DNA of 64,000 nucleotides from Coptis chinensis (GCA_015680905.1 CM027383.1:95678001-95742000), one strand, 5' to 3'; positions 23,607 to 34,561 are shown, counted from the first letter of the stretch. Numbers and translations: made by a program. The notes: generated from the letters alone by a model not told the origin.

Positions 23607-23937
23607 TGTAGTGGTAGTATAGGGGCCCGAAGTGTCAAAGGGAGGATACGCCCGAGTCAACGAAAGGTATTGAGCCGCGGCGTACAGGATCAATGCTAAG
23701 GCACATGGTCGCAGTACGGAAACCCTACACGCGGAGAGAAGGAGACCGCGAGATGGAAGGACAGGTGGAAGGCCCGGATGGAGTAAGAAACTGATATAAA
23801 GAGAAAGAGAGAGAGGAAGAAAGGGGAAAAAGAAAAAGAGGGAGAGGGGGGAGTGAGCGGCCATCAGAGAAGAGAGAGAGGGAATAGAGATTCAAGATCT
23901 AGTGAATAGTGACAGTAATAAGGTGTGAGTTGTAACA
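23607..23937 (+). repeat. 3' LTR of element C
   Basis: 331 bp, matches 14577-14903 with scattered substitutions and several short indels. Target duplication at 23938-23942. Confidence 0.95.
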
Positions 23938-24207
23938 GCAACTACACTGAATTAACCTCAAAGAATAATTAATGGGAAATCGGAAACTTGATGCAACTGC
24001 ATTGAACTAACCTAAAAGAATAATTAATGAGAAATCGAAAACTAGATGCAATAACTACATTGAATTAACCTCAATGAATAATTAACAGAAAATAAGAAAC
24101 TTGATACAAATGCATTGAACTAACCTCGAAATATAGTTATATTATTTGTAGGGGAAATATAATGTCTCAACAAGTATATTTTTGTATTTTAAATAGTGTT
24201 TATCATA

Positions 24208-24473
24208 ATTCTTTTATTATGATTAAGAGTGTCTTGCTATTCAAGTAGTTTCAATATCATCTTCGCTACATTGAGCATTCTCATAAAACTTTAATTATTA
24301 AACCTAACAACTAAAAGAAGTCGATAGGTTTTATCAAGGTATTCTTTTATTATGATTAAGAGTGTTTTGCTATTTAAGTAGTTTCAATATAATCTTTGCC
24401 ACATTGAGCATTCTCATAAAACTTCAATTATTAAACCTAACAACTAAAAGAAGTCGATAGGTTTTATCAAGGT
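24208..24473 (+). repeat. 133-bp tandem duplication in H1b subterminal region
   Basis: Two nearly identical 133-bp copies (24208-24340 and 24341-24473), each from ATTCTTTTATTATGATTAAG to GGTTTTATCAAGGT. H1a and H2 have one copy of this segment, so the duplication is private to H1b. Confidence 0.9.
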
Positions 24474-24905
24474 TTGGTGTTTTATTTTTATTGAGAGTGG
24501 TGCAAGAAATTTGAATAAGTGATTAATATAATTTTCATATATCTCAATTAGTATAGTATACCATAATTAACATGGACATTTAAATTGGACCAGCATTTTT
24601 TCTACCATGAAATACCCTTGATAAAATATTAAAATCAATTATTCAATACCTTTAAGAAAGACTACTTCGTCATTTCAAAATTTACTACCATCTATACCCT
24701 TAAGATTACATAGTAACTTAAGGACGTATGTGTAAATTCAGGTCGGAAACCAACTACACGCCACGATTCAATTGTTCGCGACTTACCCTTCATTAATTGC
24801 CAAATAATTACCTTTTATACCGAAATTAAATGCAAGAAACCAGCCGTCTCTTTTCTTCTTCTCTTCTTCTTCTCTCTCCCAAATCTCCCCTAATTTGCTC
24901 TCCCT

Positions 24906-24913
24906 TATAAAAA
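24906..24913 (+). promoter_or_regulatory. TATA box near the left end of H3
   Basis: TATAAAAA preceded by a long CT-rich stretch (24847-24900) and followed by an A-rich leader. Suits a plant promoter reading into the captured fragments, possibly itself captured. Confidence 0.45.
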
Positions 24914-25285
24914 CTTAAACTGAAAGCCACAAAAAAAGAAACAAACATACCTGATTGTCTCTCTACTGCCGATTATTATTAGAAGTCAAGTTTAACAAAA
25001 AAATCTCGGTTTCAAAAGATAATATATTTGTCCTCTATTTGATTACTTGATTTCGATATCGATATCGGTATTGATTTAAAGCCCTTGTGCATCTCTTCGT
25101 CCTCTTGGTTCATGTTTTTTTTTTCATCTAAGATTGTATTGTTTTATAAATTTTACAGGTACAAGATCGGTATTTCTTGCACTGCTGTATAGACTATGGA
25201 CTTTATTTACATATGTTGCTTACAATGTTTGATTCTAAAATTAAATATTTGAATCTATGTCTATCTCATGAGACCTTTTATTTGA

Positions 25286-25577
25286 AGGTATTGAGATAAT
25301 GAGATATATTGCGCGCCTACAGCTGATGCTAGGGATCTGTGGCAAGCATCAATGACCCATATTGCCCTTGAGGGAGGATGCTTTGTTCTGTCGGCAAACC
25401 AGTTCTGCCGAAGAAAAGACTATCCACCTCCTCCATAGTACACATTCTCAGGTACAAATGAAGATTTTTCACCGGAGTCAGTGGTATGTCCCGGAGGCGG
25501 TGTCATAATTTCCCCGTCAGGGGCTATTTTGGCCGAACCCAATTACGAAGGGGAGGCTCTCATCTCAGATGACCTAG
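25286..25577 (+). pseudogene. Nitrilase 4-like exon fragment
   Basis: Plant NIT4 enzymes hydrolyse beta-cyanoalanine in cyanide detoxification. From about 25301 the reading gives [20 protein letters not shown], then [38 protein letters not shown] and NYEGEALIS, colinear with the C-terminal half of plant nitrilases. An in-frame TAG replaces a codon just after PPPP. GAGATA-AT is duplicated at the 5' edge, disrupting the reading before CAPTAD. It ends at a clean donor (CTAG then GTATGA, 25578). The exon with the catalytic cysteine is absent, so no enzyme is made. Confidence 0.85.
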
Positions 25578-28500
25578 GTATGATAATCCTTCTTTAACCA
25601 AATTCTGTAATTCCAAGATTCTAACATGTAGCTTCGAGGGCACCTTTGTGCTTGAAGATGAAAGCATGTTAGGCTCCCTAGAAGGCTAGAAGTATCTCGA
25701 AACATGGATAATTTCTAAAACAGGATAGTTTGAATCATGAACTGTTAAGAAAAAACATGGAGTTGAACCAGTGCAATGCATATGACAAACGTGGGTTGTC
25801 TTGACTGCATTACCTATTTGAAGGTAACATATTATACTCCTTGATATAAACAATGAAATAAAGATATGATATCATTATGTGTCTATGTTATTTATACCCT
25901 TCTATGGTATGGTGGGTGTCAACAAATCCTATTTGGGAGTTCAGGTGTTTTTTTGAATCTCACACTCCATACCAAGTTGGACTCTGACCCCATGCATCCA
26001 TGCAACAAAGACCATAACTTAATTAGGATGGTCACTCGGTCTCTCCTAAAATGGCAAGGAGACATGTGAGAAAGGTAAAATTATTAAATTAGCATGCCTC
26101 TGTACGTACTTATATGGGATTAAGTGAATAATTTTTAGTTCATGTATCTAACTCAACTACTTGAGTTTAAGGTTTAGGTGACAACTGTTACCTTGGTTTG
26201 AAAATTTAAGTAGTTAGGCTCCACTTGGTATGAAGCAAAAGATTGCGAAAGTGCAAAACAAATCTTGAGTGAGTTGATAAGAAATGGGCTTTGAGGTGTA
26301 GTAATACCTAGTATAATTCCCAGTTCAAAAATCATGTCGTTGGTGCTAAATCCAATAACATGTTTGTAGTTTGGAACTTGGAACTTGGAGGTGGCAGAAA
26401 TGTTTTCGTGGAATTTTTATTGTATTTAGATATCAGCTATCAATAATATAATTGACCTCACCCATCTCTCTTTCAAAATTCGACAATTTTGCTATTATTA
26501 TTTTGTTGATTTTGTTATTAAATTAGTTGGTATTGATTTTTGCTTTTTGTTTCCAATTCCTTAGATCGAACATAACTAATGAATGACTTCTGTCAAATTT
26601 TGCCTTTTATAATGATTTTTCATTTGTTTAGGAGGATGCGTGGTGGTTTCCTGCTTGGTCGTCAACGTGGGAGGAAGGAACCCATCAAAAAATCTTCAGA
26701 TGAGCTGAACCAGGAATCGGATAACTATCGTGCTGAAGCCATGAATACTTCCTATTGTATTGGTATACGTACAAAGAATGAGTTGATCAAAAGTGGCGTT
26801 GGAGCATTGATGCAAATATCTTTGAATCTCCATCAATTTTTCATAGGTAGTAAACTCTGCTCCAAATTAGCTACCTGATGCAGATGGTTTATCTATTTTA
26901 TGAAGTTTAGAGTGACAATGTTATCTGTGTGGTATCGTAGTATCATTGATTTTAAAAGCAGTTAATTTCATACATTATTCTTTGCTGTCATTTGTGGATG
27001 CAATATACTGCAATTTGCAGTCACCGTTTGTGAACCTATAAGGCATAATCAAAACAAATAAAATCCTATCTCCAAATTCAACTATTGAGATTCATTTGTG
27101 CAATGTTTAGTCATATAAACAACCATGTTAGTCAGAGATTCAGTTGTGATAGTAAAAGTAATAGCATTGAATAGAACGGTGTGGTTCAGTAGAAGTATTG
27201 CTTGGATTTGTATGCATAATTCTATATTTGATAACATGCCATTCTGGTATGTACACTAATAGTTCATTGAAATGGAAGTAACATTTGTTTAAAAAAAATA
27301 AAAAAAAAAAATCGTGTGTATACTTTGTGATAGATAGTAAGTTTTAGATTTTGAGTGTATGGTCTTTGTGTTTCATGTAGTATTATAGCAAATTATGCCC
27401 AAAAATAACATTATCATTCAATGCTTGACCATCCTTCAAATATGTTTTAAAATTGCGTCGGCTTTTTATTGAAAAATTCCTGACTTATCCGAGGCTAACA
27501 ATTGCACCATATCAACTTTGACATTTTACGTATTCTATGGATGAGTTCATACTTCATTAAGCAGTCTTTTATTTGTGCTCTTTATCTTCCCAACTCAATA
27601 AGATGTTTGGGATGTTTCTTTCTTATAGATTTAATTTAAACATGCGACCGGAAAATCTAGACTTTGTTAGGCACTTCCTTTGTATTTGATTTAGTTTTAC
27701 ATGAGCATGATATTTCGTAAGTCATGACGTTGTTACTGTAATACATGTTGGTACTTAAGGTGTATGGCCTTATGGTTCCTATAGTAAAACTTTTCTATAT
27801 GTAAGTTGGTCAGTCATGGAAGACTATGCCGGCTGATTTTACTCTTTGGCAAGAACAGAGATTCATTTCTAATCTTCGAGGTACAGGAGCTGATGTTTTC
27901 GCTTGAATAGTGGCAATGATGAGAATTGTGATAAGCAATGAATGGAGCTTTTGCGGAGGTTCAAGAGTTGTTCTTTGTCTGAAAGTAGTCAGATATGTGC
28001 CCAATGGAAAAGCTTTGTTATGAAGTAAATGCTTCATGTAAGATTGTAATCCTTTTGCTCATTGAATTTTCCTTCAGTAGTTTTGCTCATTTGTAGAAAA
28101 TATAATATTGAACTGGCTTATGAGCATCATATTGAAAATTTTTATATTAATTGTTTGTCGAGTAACAGTTATTGATTTGGACCAATTTTATAGTATAGGT
28201 TTGAAAATTGTGGCGAAATCAAGACAATAGCTTGCCTCTCCGACTTCTCCAAGATTGAGGGAATGGGATAGACCAACTAGATGGTTTGAATACTTGACTT
28301 CTTAAATGAATTTTCCAGTTACGTCATCGTCTTGGAAGCATGTAAGTTCTGAAGTATACCCACATGAGTTTGGTAAAATCCCAGAAAGTTGAGGTTTGAA
28401 TATGCATTCAATAGTACTGACTGTCGCAGAAGGTTTGTTTGGCTAAGATGTATAGGTTGAACCAGATTCTGGTTATGCTAACCCTGTTTCACATGTGTGC

Positions 28501-28581
28501 TTGGAATAGTTTTGAAAGTGGGTGTCGTTCCAAATCATCTGAAAATTTGTCTGCTGGATTCAAAGAACTTTCTACTCGAAG
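25578..28581 (+). other. H3 interior between nitrilase and UFC1 fragments
   Basis: AT-rich, mostly intron-like. One 99-codon open stretch at 26579-26878 has a basic segment (LGRQRGRKEPIKK) and could be another captured exon, but I do not recognise it. A 67-codon stretch at 25866-26069 is equally anonymous. Confidence 0.4.
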
Positions 28582-28750
28582 TGCCTGAACTCGATGGAAA
28601 AACTCACAAGGTTTGATTGGTTATTTTTGTTATTGTTTATAATTAATTGTTGGGGTTTTGTTAATTAAATGCTTTTTTTTAAACCCAGATGTATAAAGGA
28701 GGAAAGATTTGCTTGACAGTTCATTTTAAACCATTGTGGGCGACAAACCG
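28582..28750 (+). pseudogene. UFC1 (UFM1-conjugating enzyme) exon fragments
   Basis: UFC1 is the E2 enzyme of the UFM1 ubiquitin-like pathway. The first piece (about 28582-28610) encodes PELDGKTHK and ends at a GT donor; the second (28689-28750) follows an AG acceptor and encodes [20 protein letters not shown], nearly identical to the conserved UFC1 segment just before the catalytic-cysteine region, and ends at a GTATGT donor. The intron between them is kept. The rest of UFC1 is not found. Confidence 0.85.
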
Positions 28751-29127
28751 GTATGTGGAATGTCTTTTTTTCTAATGCAATTTAAGGATCGATGGGTTGG
28801 TTTCCTTAGAAGTTGCAATTTTGTTGTAATTACCTTGATGCGTGGATGTTAGTAAGTTGTTGTTTGCTCATCTTTTGATTCTTTGTATGCGTTCCACTTT
28901 TTTCTCATGTAAATACTTGAGTGTAGCAAAGGGATGTATATCTAAGTATCTACCTATAGATTGTAGATTCCACAACAACTCAATAGGGTGATACTGGGAA
29001 AGTATATGGTTCCCCCAAGAAGTTGGTGTGTCGTGTGTGTAGTAAAACTATGTACATATGTCTAATACTAGATATAAGTGAGAGAAAAGTGAGGGAAGGG
29101 GAAAAAGGAAAAAGATGAGGGGTGGAG

Positions 29128-29142
29128 CCCCCCCCCCCCCCC
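29128..29142. repeat. C15 homopolymer
   Basis: Fifteen cytosines in an otherwise AT-rich stretch of H3. Confidence 0.9.
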
Positions 29143-29618
29143 TGCTCAAGAGCTTGCTTGGCTCGTGGATTGTAGGTTGATCAGAAACTTCATATATATT
29201 GTCCACTGACATTCTACAAGTCAAATTACTATTTATAGAAATTTATCACCGAGCTTAAATTCTGGACAGATCAAATCTATTTACTCGCCTTGATGCAGTG
29301 TTTTGTGCAAATGGAGAATACATAAAAAATTCAGGAATCCACTAATTACGATATCTATTGGCATGGGGATTCTGGACCAAATATCTTCATAGAAGTTGAT
29401 GCCACTGCACTTAAAGTTTTCACCTGCTTTTAAGGAAAGATTAGCCGAAAAGTCCTCCATGATGTGGTATATATATGCTACTAGGATAACTTTTCATCGT
29501 TCTTACAGATCTATATGTGAGTTCAGGATCATGTAGCTCTGTTAAATTGGCTTTGCGTAGATTTAATTTTGATTTAATGCACACCATGATATGTAAATTT
29601 AATTTTGTATACAATATA

Positions 29619-29647
29619 TATTATTATTATTATTATTATTATTATTT
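29619..29647. repeat. (TTA)n microsatellite
   Basis: About nine ATT/TTA units in intron-like sequence of H3. Confidence 0.9.
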
Positions 29648-29801
29648 TAATGTGCTTAAGCTATAGTGCGCACCTATAATAGTTGACTTGCAGTTTAAAT
29701 GGTCGGCAATTTTATGGAAGTACCAACTGCTCCATTTTGGTTTTGGGCCATGTGTGTCTTCAAGTTTATTTATATATGATATAATTAATCTATATTCGTA
29801 G

Positions 29802-29921
29802 GTACCAACTGCGATTGGAGATAAAAGACGAAACATCTACCGCAAGAGTTGTAGCATTTCGAGATGAAGCAACAACACGCCTACAAAAAAACTGAACAGG
29901 AACTAGCTCATATTGAATCGC

Positions 29922-29973
<52 letters not shown>

Positions 29974-30213
29974 GCTACTTTGAACACACATATCCAATTG
30001 CATTTTAAATTGTGCACATTTAATTTTCCAGGAGAATGGTACAGAGATTATATTACAACTGTTCCAAAATTTGGTGGGATATAAGGCCATGTTTCAGATA
30101 AAAAAATAACAAGTTTCAACAAGCAACACAAAAACAACTTCTTCACCCTTTCAAAAGTCTCTCCAATCATGAACAAGTCAACAAGTGATGCAGCACCAAG
30201 TCTGAATGAAAAT
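29802..30213 (+). pseudogene. RPA1-like OB-fold fragment, two exons
   Basis: Replication protein A large subunits bind single-stranded DNA, and plant Helitrons often encode RPA-like proteins, so this may be native Helitron cargo or a captured host gene. Exon one (29802-29933) follows an AG acceptor and encodes YQLRLEIKDETSTARVVAF, a strand pattern of the RPA C-terminal OB fold, with a frame break near LQKN, and ends CAG before GTATAT. Exon two (30032-30213) encodes LFQNLVGYKAMFQIK then, after a stop and frame change, FFTLSKVSP, matching the end of that fold, and ends before GTAATT. The intron carries (TA)18. Confidence 0.65.
29935..29970. repeat. (TA)18 microsatellite
   Basis: Pure TA run in the intron of the RPA-like fragment, starting right at the splice donor. 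Confidence 0.95.
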
Positions 30214-30769
30214 GTAATTGTAACACCGTACCTTTACAATTTCAATTGCTTTCTATAAACTTTTCTCATCTCTATTGTGTGCATTCATACAAATCTCTTT
30301 TTCCTTTGGTAGTGAGGACATATACTTTAACAAAGAACTTAACTCCAATACGGAGAAATCCACTTGGCTTCACATAACTAGCTTCTGTCCATATCGATAT
30401 TTTGTTCTTTTGCAACTTTTCAACTAATTTTGACATGTACAAAAGATGATTTTGGTTTTAAAGCGTCTTTTAATATAGGTGTTTAAATATACTTCGATGT
30501 ACTTTGCCTTTCTAATGATACAGCTGGCCCCATTACAAATGTATGTACTATTTAATCCATCTTTCTTCATATGGTTCACTTTTGCAATATCTATTTTACA
30601 TGGTGGCATCCACAGTTGATTATGATACGATGCTCCTGTAAGTGGTGCACAACAAGAGCTTGCAGTGTTGGAGGCTCGAGGTTTATTGACACGACCTGTC
30701 ATTTTCGAGGTTCATTCTACTATTTTTTTTAAGTGATTTATAATTTGAGTTTTCTTTATTAGGTTTCAG

Positions 30770-31165
30770 GCACTTTGGTTTAAGGGAGTCTTGCATTGTT
30801 GAATGTAATGAAAGTGAAGGGGCTGTGAGGAGAACAGACCAAATATTTCACAAATGTTCTGGCAGAGTTGTGCAATTTGATACGCCTGAAATAGTTATCT
30901 GCCTGAAGGAATGAAACTGTATTCAGAATATGGGATATGGATATTGTTAGCATCTTGACAGCTATGGATGCTTGGGGCAGGTTACCAGTGAGTCATTGTC
31001 TCTTATTATTTCATACTTTTGATCATACGCTCTGATTAGAATAAGTATTCTTATCTTCATCTTCTTACCTTCTCTATACCAAGGCAAACCCATGTATCCG
31101 CTTCAACAAGGAGGGAAGCCTATTCACTGTTTTTTTGCAAATCACAATGCGATAAAAATATTGAA
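30770..31165 (+). pseudogene. TOPLESS-related corepressor WD40 fragment, two exons
   Basis: TOPLESS/TPR proteins are transcriptional corepressors with C-terminal WD40 repeats. The first piece (30770-30987) encodes CNESEGAVRRT, GRVVQFDT and, in a shifted frame, FRIWDMDIVSILT, colinear with a TPR WD40 region; it has an in-frame stop and frameshift and ends at a GTGAGT donor (30988). After a pyrimidine-rich acceptor, the second piece (from 31084) encodes IRFNKEGSLFTVF then, shifted, NHNAIKIL, the next conserved TPR segment. The host intron is kept. Clearly broken. Confidence 0.85.
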
Positions 31166-32377
31166 TGGTTCTCACTACACATTGACTGCCCACATTCTTG
31201 AGCATGGCCCATGAGTTGCAGATCATGGTATCCATTAGTTTTTAAAATGTTCATATGGAAAGGTAGGTTATGTATATACATTCCCATTGGAGGATGGTGT
31301 TCTGTTTGGACTCCAACAAAGCTATTTTAAGGAGATTATGTAAACCTTTTTAGTCATGGCCTATAACCCAACATTTTTATTCATTTTTGTTATTACTTCG
31401 ACCTTGATCTTTAATTATGGTTTTGTTCTCTTTATATACCTCTGCTATCTTCAATGCAGGTGCAATCTAAAGCCACCAGTTTACTCTAATGGCTCATTTT
31501 ACGGTGTACCAATGCCTGTGTGTTATCCGTGTTTTGTGGAGATACCTTAAGTTGGAATAAGGGCTTTTTAAGGATCCTATTCTTCTGTATTTCTTTCATT
31601 TTGTTATTTCACACCAATAGGCACTCGCTATCTTTTTAACATGTACAGAAGATATAATGGTAAACATTGGTGGGCTCTTTCAGAAGGTTTGAATAAAGCG
31701 TAAAACATGTTCGGACTATACAACATATCCTTCAACCACCAACTATAGCATCTCTGTTACCACTAAAGGATCTATTTTTGGGATATGATGCTCCTCTATC
31801 CTTCTTCACATGTAGTCTAGAAATTTTGAGTGGTGCATCATACCTTCAGTGATCCTAATTCTTGCAAGCATGCTTGCTTAATGACCAAATGATTGTAAAC
31901 TTGGAATAAAAATAACAATTTGTATATCAGTTACAAGGCTTTTAGTGCTTCTTATATTTGGGATTGGTGCCATTGCTTTGGCAAGTAAAATAGTTAACAT
32001 ATTAGATCGTGGTAATCAGATATATAAATTTGTGCTTCTACTGTAGAACGCTACTCCAAGTGCCATATTACTTGGTGGGAGCATTTTCCAGCTTGAAGTG
32101 GTATGCAGTTCTTTAGGCTTCTTCCCTTCTCTTCTAACCAACATATCTTTGTCATTTTTTCTCTTACCATGTATATCGCTATTTTCTTTAATTTGCTACC
32201 ATGTATTTGAGATACATAAGGAAGATTTTGTTTAAATATTCAAATTTTTTGTTATCTCTATTTTCTTTAACCAACACATGTCATCATGTCAACAGATCGA
32301 TATTGCGAAATACCAGAGCAAACGTCCTCTATAAAATACTCAAATAGAAGCAATAACTCAAAACCACCTTACCAGTT
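31166..32377 (+). other. 3' part of H3, no recognised gene
   Basis: AT-rich. A 64-codon open stretch (31356-31550) with a hydrophobic N-half is not recognised. Confidence 0.4.
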
Positions 32378-32407
32378 CACGCTCAACGAGCGTGCCCAAA
32401 AGGCTAG
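32378..32407 (+). other. Helitron 3' terminus of H3
   Basis: CACGCTC-AAC-GAGCGTG forms a perfect 7-bp GC-rich stem with a 3-nt loop (32378-32394). Nine bases later comes CTAG (32404-32407) followed by T. Hairpin, spacing, CTAG and flanking T all fit a plant Helitron 3' end. Confidence 0.8.
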
Positions 32408-32492
32408 TTAGTATTAGAGTTTACAACAAATTGAAGACTCTGTGAAACCTTGAAAAATAGAGTTAAGAGAGTATATATATATCTATAATATA
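32408..32492 (-). other. Relic 5' end of a further minisatellite Helitron copy
   Basis: Read on the minus strand this 85-bp piece resembles the first 80 bp of H1a and H1b (TATTATAG near the edge, CTCTATTTTT, CACAGAGTC). It is squeezed between the 3' end of H3 and the 3' end of H2. Confidence 0.5.
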
Positions 32493-32522
32493 CTAGTTTT
32501 CGAACCCGTCCTATGAACGGGT
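32493..32522 (-). other. Helitron 3' terminus of H2
   Basis: On the minus strand ACCCGT, a 7-nt loop and ACGGGT make a perfect 6-bp hairpin (32504-32522). Seven bases later comes CTAG (32493-32496), followed by T. This is the best-preserved end of the minisatellite family and anchors its classification. Confidence 0.8.
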
Positions 32523-32848
32523 GTCGTTATATTAAATTATTCTAAAAAATATTAGCGACTATGCATAGCTATGAGATATGGAAATTATATTAATTACTCA
32601 TTCAAATTTATATCACCACTCTCTATAAAAAGAAAACACCAAACCTTGATAAAACCCATCAACATAATTTTGTTGTTAGGTTTAATAATAGAAGTTTGAT
32701 TGAAGTTTTGTGAGAATGCCCAATATGGCGAAGATGTTATTGAAGTTACTTGAATAGCAAAACATTCCCAATCATAATAAAAGAATTACAATAAATACTA
32801 CTTAAAATGTAAAACTATACTTTCCGATTTAATGTAAAACTATGTTTC

Positions 32849-34240
32849 GGGGTTAGTTCAATGCATTTGCATCAAGTTTCCGATTTTACGTTAATTATTC
32901 TTTGAGGCTAGTTCAGTGTAGTTGCATCTAGTTTCCGATTTTCTATTAATTATTCTTTGAGGTTAATTCAATGTAGTTGTATCAAGTTTCTGATTTCCTG
33001 TTAATTATTTTTTGAGGTTAGTTCAGTGCAGTTGCACCAAGTTTATGATTTCCCGTTAGTTATTCATTAAGGTTAATTCAGTGTAGTTGCATATAGTTTT
33101 CAATGTTTCGTTAATTGCTCATTGAGATTAGTTCATTGCATTTGCATCCAGGTTTTAATTTCCCGTTAATTACTCTTTGAGGTTAGTTCAATACATCTAC
33201 ATCCAGTTTCTGATTTCCCGTTAATTATTTTTTGAGGTTAGTTTAATGCATTTGCATCTAGCTTCCAATTTCCGGTTATTTATGCTTTGAGGGTAGTTCG
33301 ATGCAATTACATCCGATTTTCGATTTCCAGTTAATTATTTTTTTAGGTTATTTCAATGCATTTGCATCCAGTTTCCAATTTTCTGTTAAATATTCTTCAA
33401 GGATATTGCATCCAATTTATGATTTCCTAGCATGTTAGTTAATCTATGATTTTAGTTTAATATAGTTGCATCCAGTTTATGATTTTTTAGTTAATTATTC
33501 TTTGAGGTTAGTTCAATGCAGTTGTATCCAATTTTCGATTTCTCGTTAATTGTTCTTTTAGGTTAGTTCAATGCATTTGCAGCAAGTTTTCAATTTCCCG
33601 TTAATTATTCATTGAGGTTAGTTCAATGCAGTTGCATCCAGTAGTCTTCGATATTTTGTTAATTAGTCTTTGAGATTAGTTCATTGCATTTGTATCCAGT
33701 TTCTGATTTGTCATTAATAACTCTTTGAGGTTAGTTTAATACATCTGCATCTAGTTTATGATTTCTAATTATTTATGTTTTGAGGTTAGTTCAATGCAAT
33801 TTCATCCGGTTTTTTATTTCCCGTTAACTATTATTTGAAGTTATTTCAACAGTTTCTGATTTCCCGCCAATTATTCTATAAGGTTAGTTCAATGCAGTTG
33901 CATTCGGTTTTTGATTTCATGTTAATTATTTTTTTTGGTTAGTTTAATGCATTTGTATCCAGTTTCCGATTCCCCATTAATTATTATTTGAGGTTTGTTT
34001 GATGCATGTGCATACCGTTTCCGATTTCCCGTTAAATATTTTTCAAGGATTTGCATCCAATTTCTAATTTCCCGTTAGTTATTGACGTTAGTTTAATGCA
34101 GTTGCATCTAGTTTCCGATTTCTAGTTAATTACTTTTTGAGTTTAGTTTATTGCATTTGCATAAAGTTTCCGATTTCCCGTTAATTACTCTTTGAGCTCA
34201 GTTCAATGTATTTGAATCCAGTTTTCAACTTCCTTTTAAT
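32849..34240 (+). repeat. 55-bp minisatellite array in H2, first block
   Basis: About 25 copies of the same unit as 7195-8545, in the same direction and colinear with it. Confidence 0.9.
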
Positions 34241-34561
34241 TATCCAATGTGGTGTGTAATACTAACTTTCTATTAATCCACTTGTAGTGTTCTTGCAAAC
34301 ATGACATAAAAATAAATTATGTTTGATTTACTATATGAGATTATCAAAGATTATCCAGTTCTCGATTTTCTGTTAATTATTCTTTAAATTATATCTGACT
34401 CACTATGTGGGATCTTCAAAGATTATCTACGAACAGGTCCTGTCATATTAATTGTTCTGAAAAATATATGCAACTATATATGCAAAACTATTATATACAA
34501 ATATTATATTGATCACTCATCCAAATTTCTTATAATATGAAAACCCCACGTACGTACTCTC

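Larger units (their letters stand above)
14577..23937 (+). mobile_element. Element C: Tat-lineage Ty3/gypsy LTR retrotransposon
   Basis: A 9361-bp element bounded by 327- and 331-bp LTRs that begin TGTAGTGG and end TTGTAACA. The flanking 5-bp target duplication is GCACC on the left and GCAAC on the right (one mismatch; the repeat unit it hit reads GCAAC). Order: LTR, primer-binding site, gag, protease, reverse transcriptase, RNase H, second (archaeal-type) RNase H, integrase, antisense gene, polypurine tract, LTR. The second RNase H and the antisense gene between integrase and 3' LTR are marks of the Tat lineage. It is visibly GC-richer than its AT-rich surroundings. Frameshifts and stops in gag, protease, RT and integrase make it inactive. 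Confidence 0.95.
10886..24546 (+). mobile_element. H1b: inverted copy of the minisatellite Helitron, right arm, interrupted by element C
   Basis: Starts TCTTAGATATATATTATAG on the plus strand and mirrors H1a: 5' segment, then arrays of the 55-bp unit in reverse complement (CTCAAAGAATAATTAACGGG orientation), the internal subterminal copy (about 12.8-13.3 kb) and a second array. Element C splits it at 14576/23938. The sequence resumes with minisatellite copies (23938-24125) and the subterminal segment, then similarity stops near 24546 before the hairpin-CTAG terminus, so its 3' end is missing. Confidence 0.65.
24543..32407 (+). mobile_element. H3: gene-fragment-carrying Helitron (7.9 kb)
   Basis: The right end is a strong Helitron 3' terminus (7-bp GC-rich hairpin, then CTAG, then host T). 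The interior carries exon pieces of at least four unrelated genes, all on the plus strand and several with introns still in place, which implies capture as DNA rather than RNA. The left end is less certain: TCAATTAGTATAGTATACC at 24543 starts with TC after the point where H1b similarity stops, but the base before it is not A on unambiguous evidence. A TATA box and pyrimidine-rich leader near the left end could drive a chimeric transcript. No Rep/helicase coding region is visible, so it would be non-autonomous. Confidence 0.6.

Noticed and set aside
6820-24546. Long terminal inverted repeats of a Mutator-like or foldback transposon
   Set aside because: H2 exists as a single arm with dissimilar ends (hairpin-CTAG versus TC type), so the inverted pair is better explained as two elements.
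29790-30090. Minus-strand ORFs with Tyr-Ile repeats
   Set aside because: Translations of the (TA)18 microsatellite.
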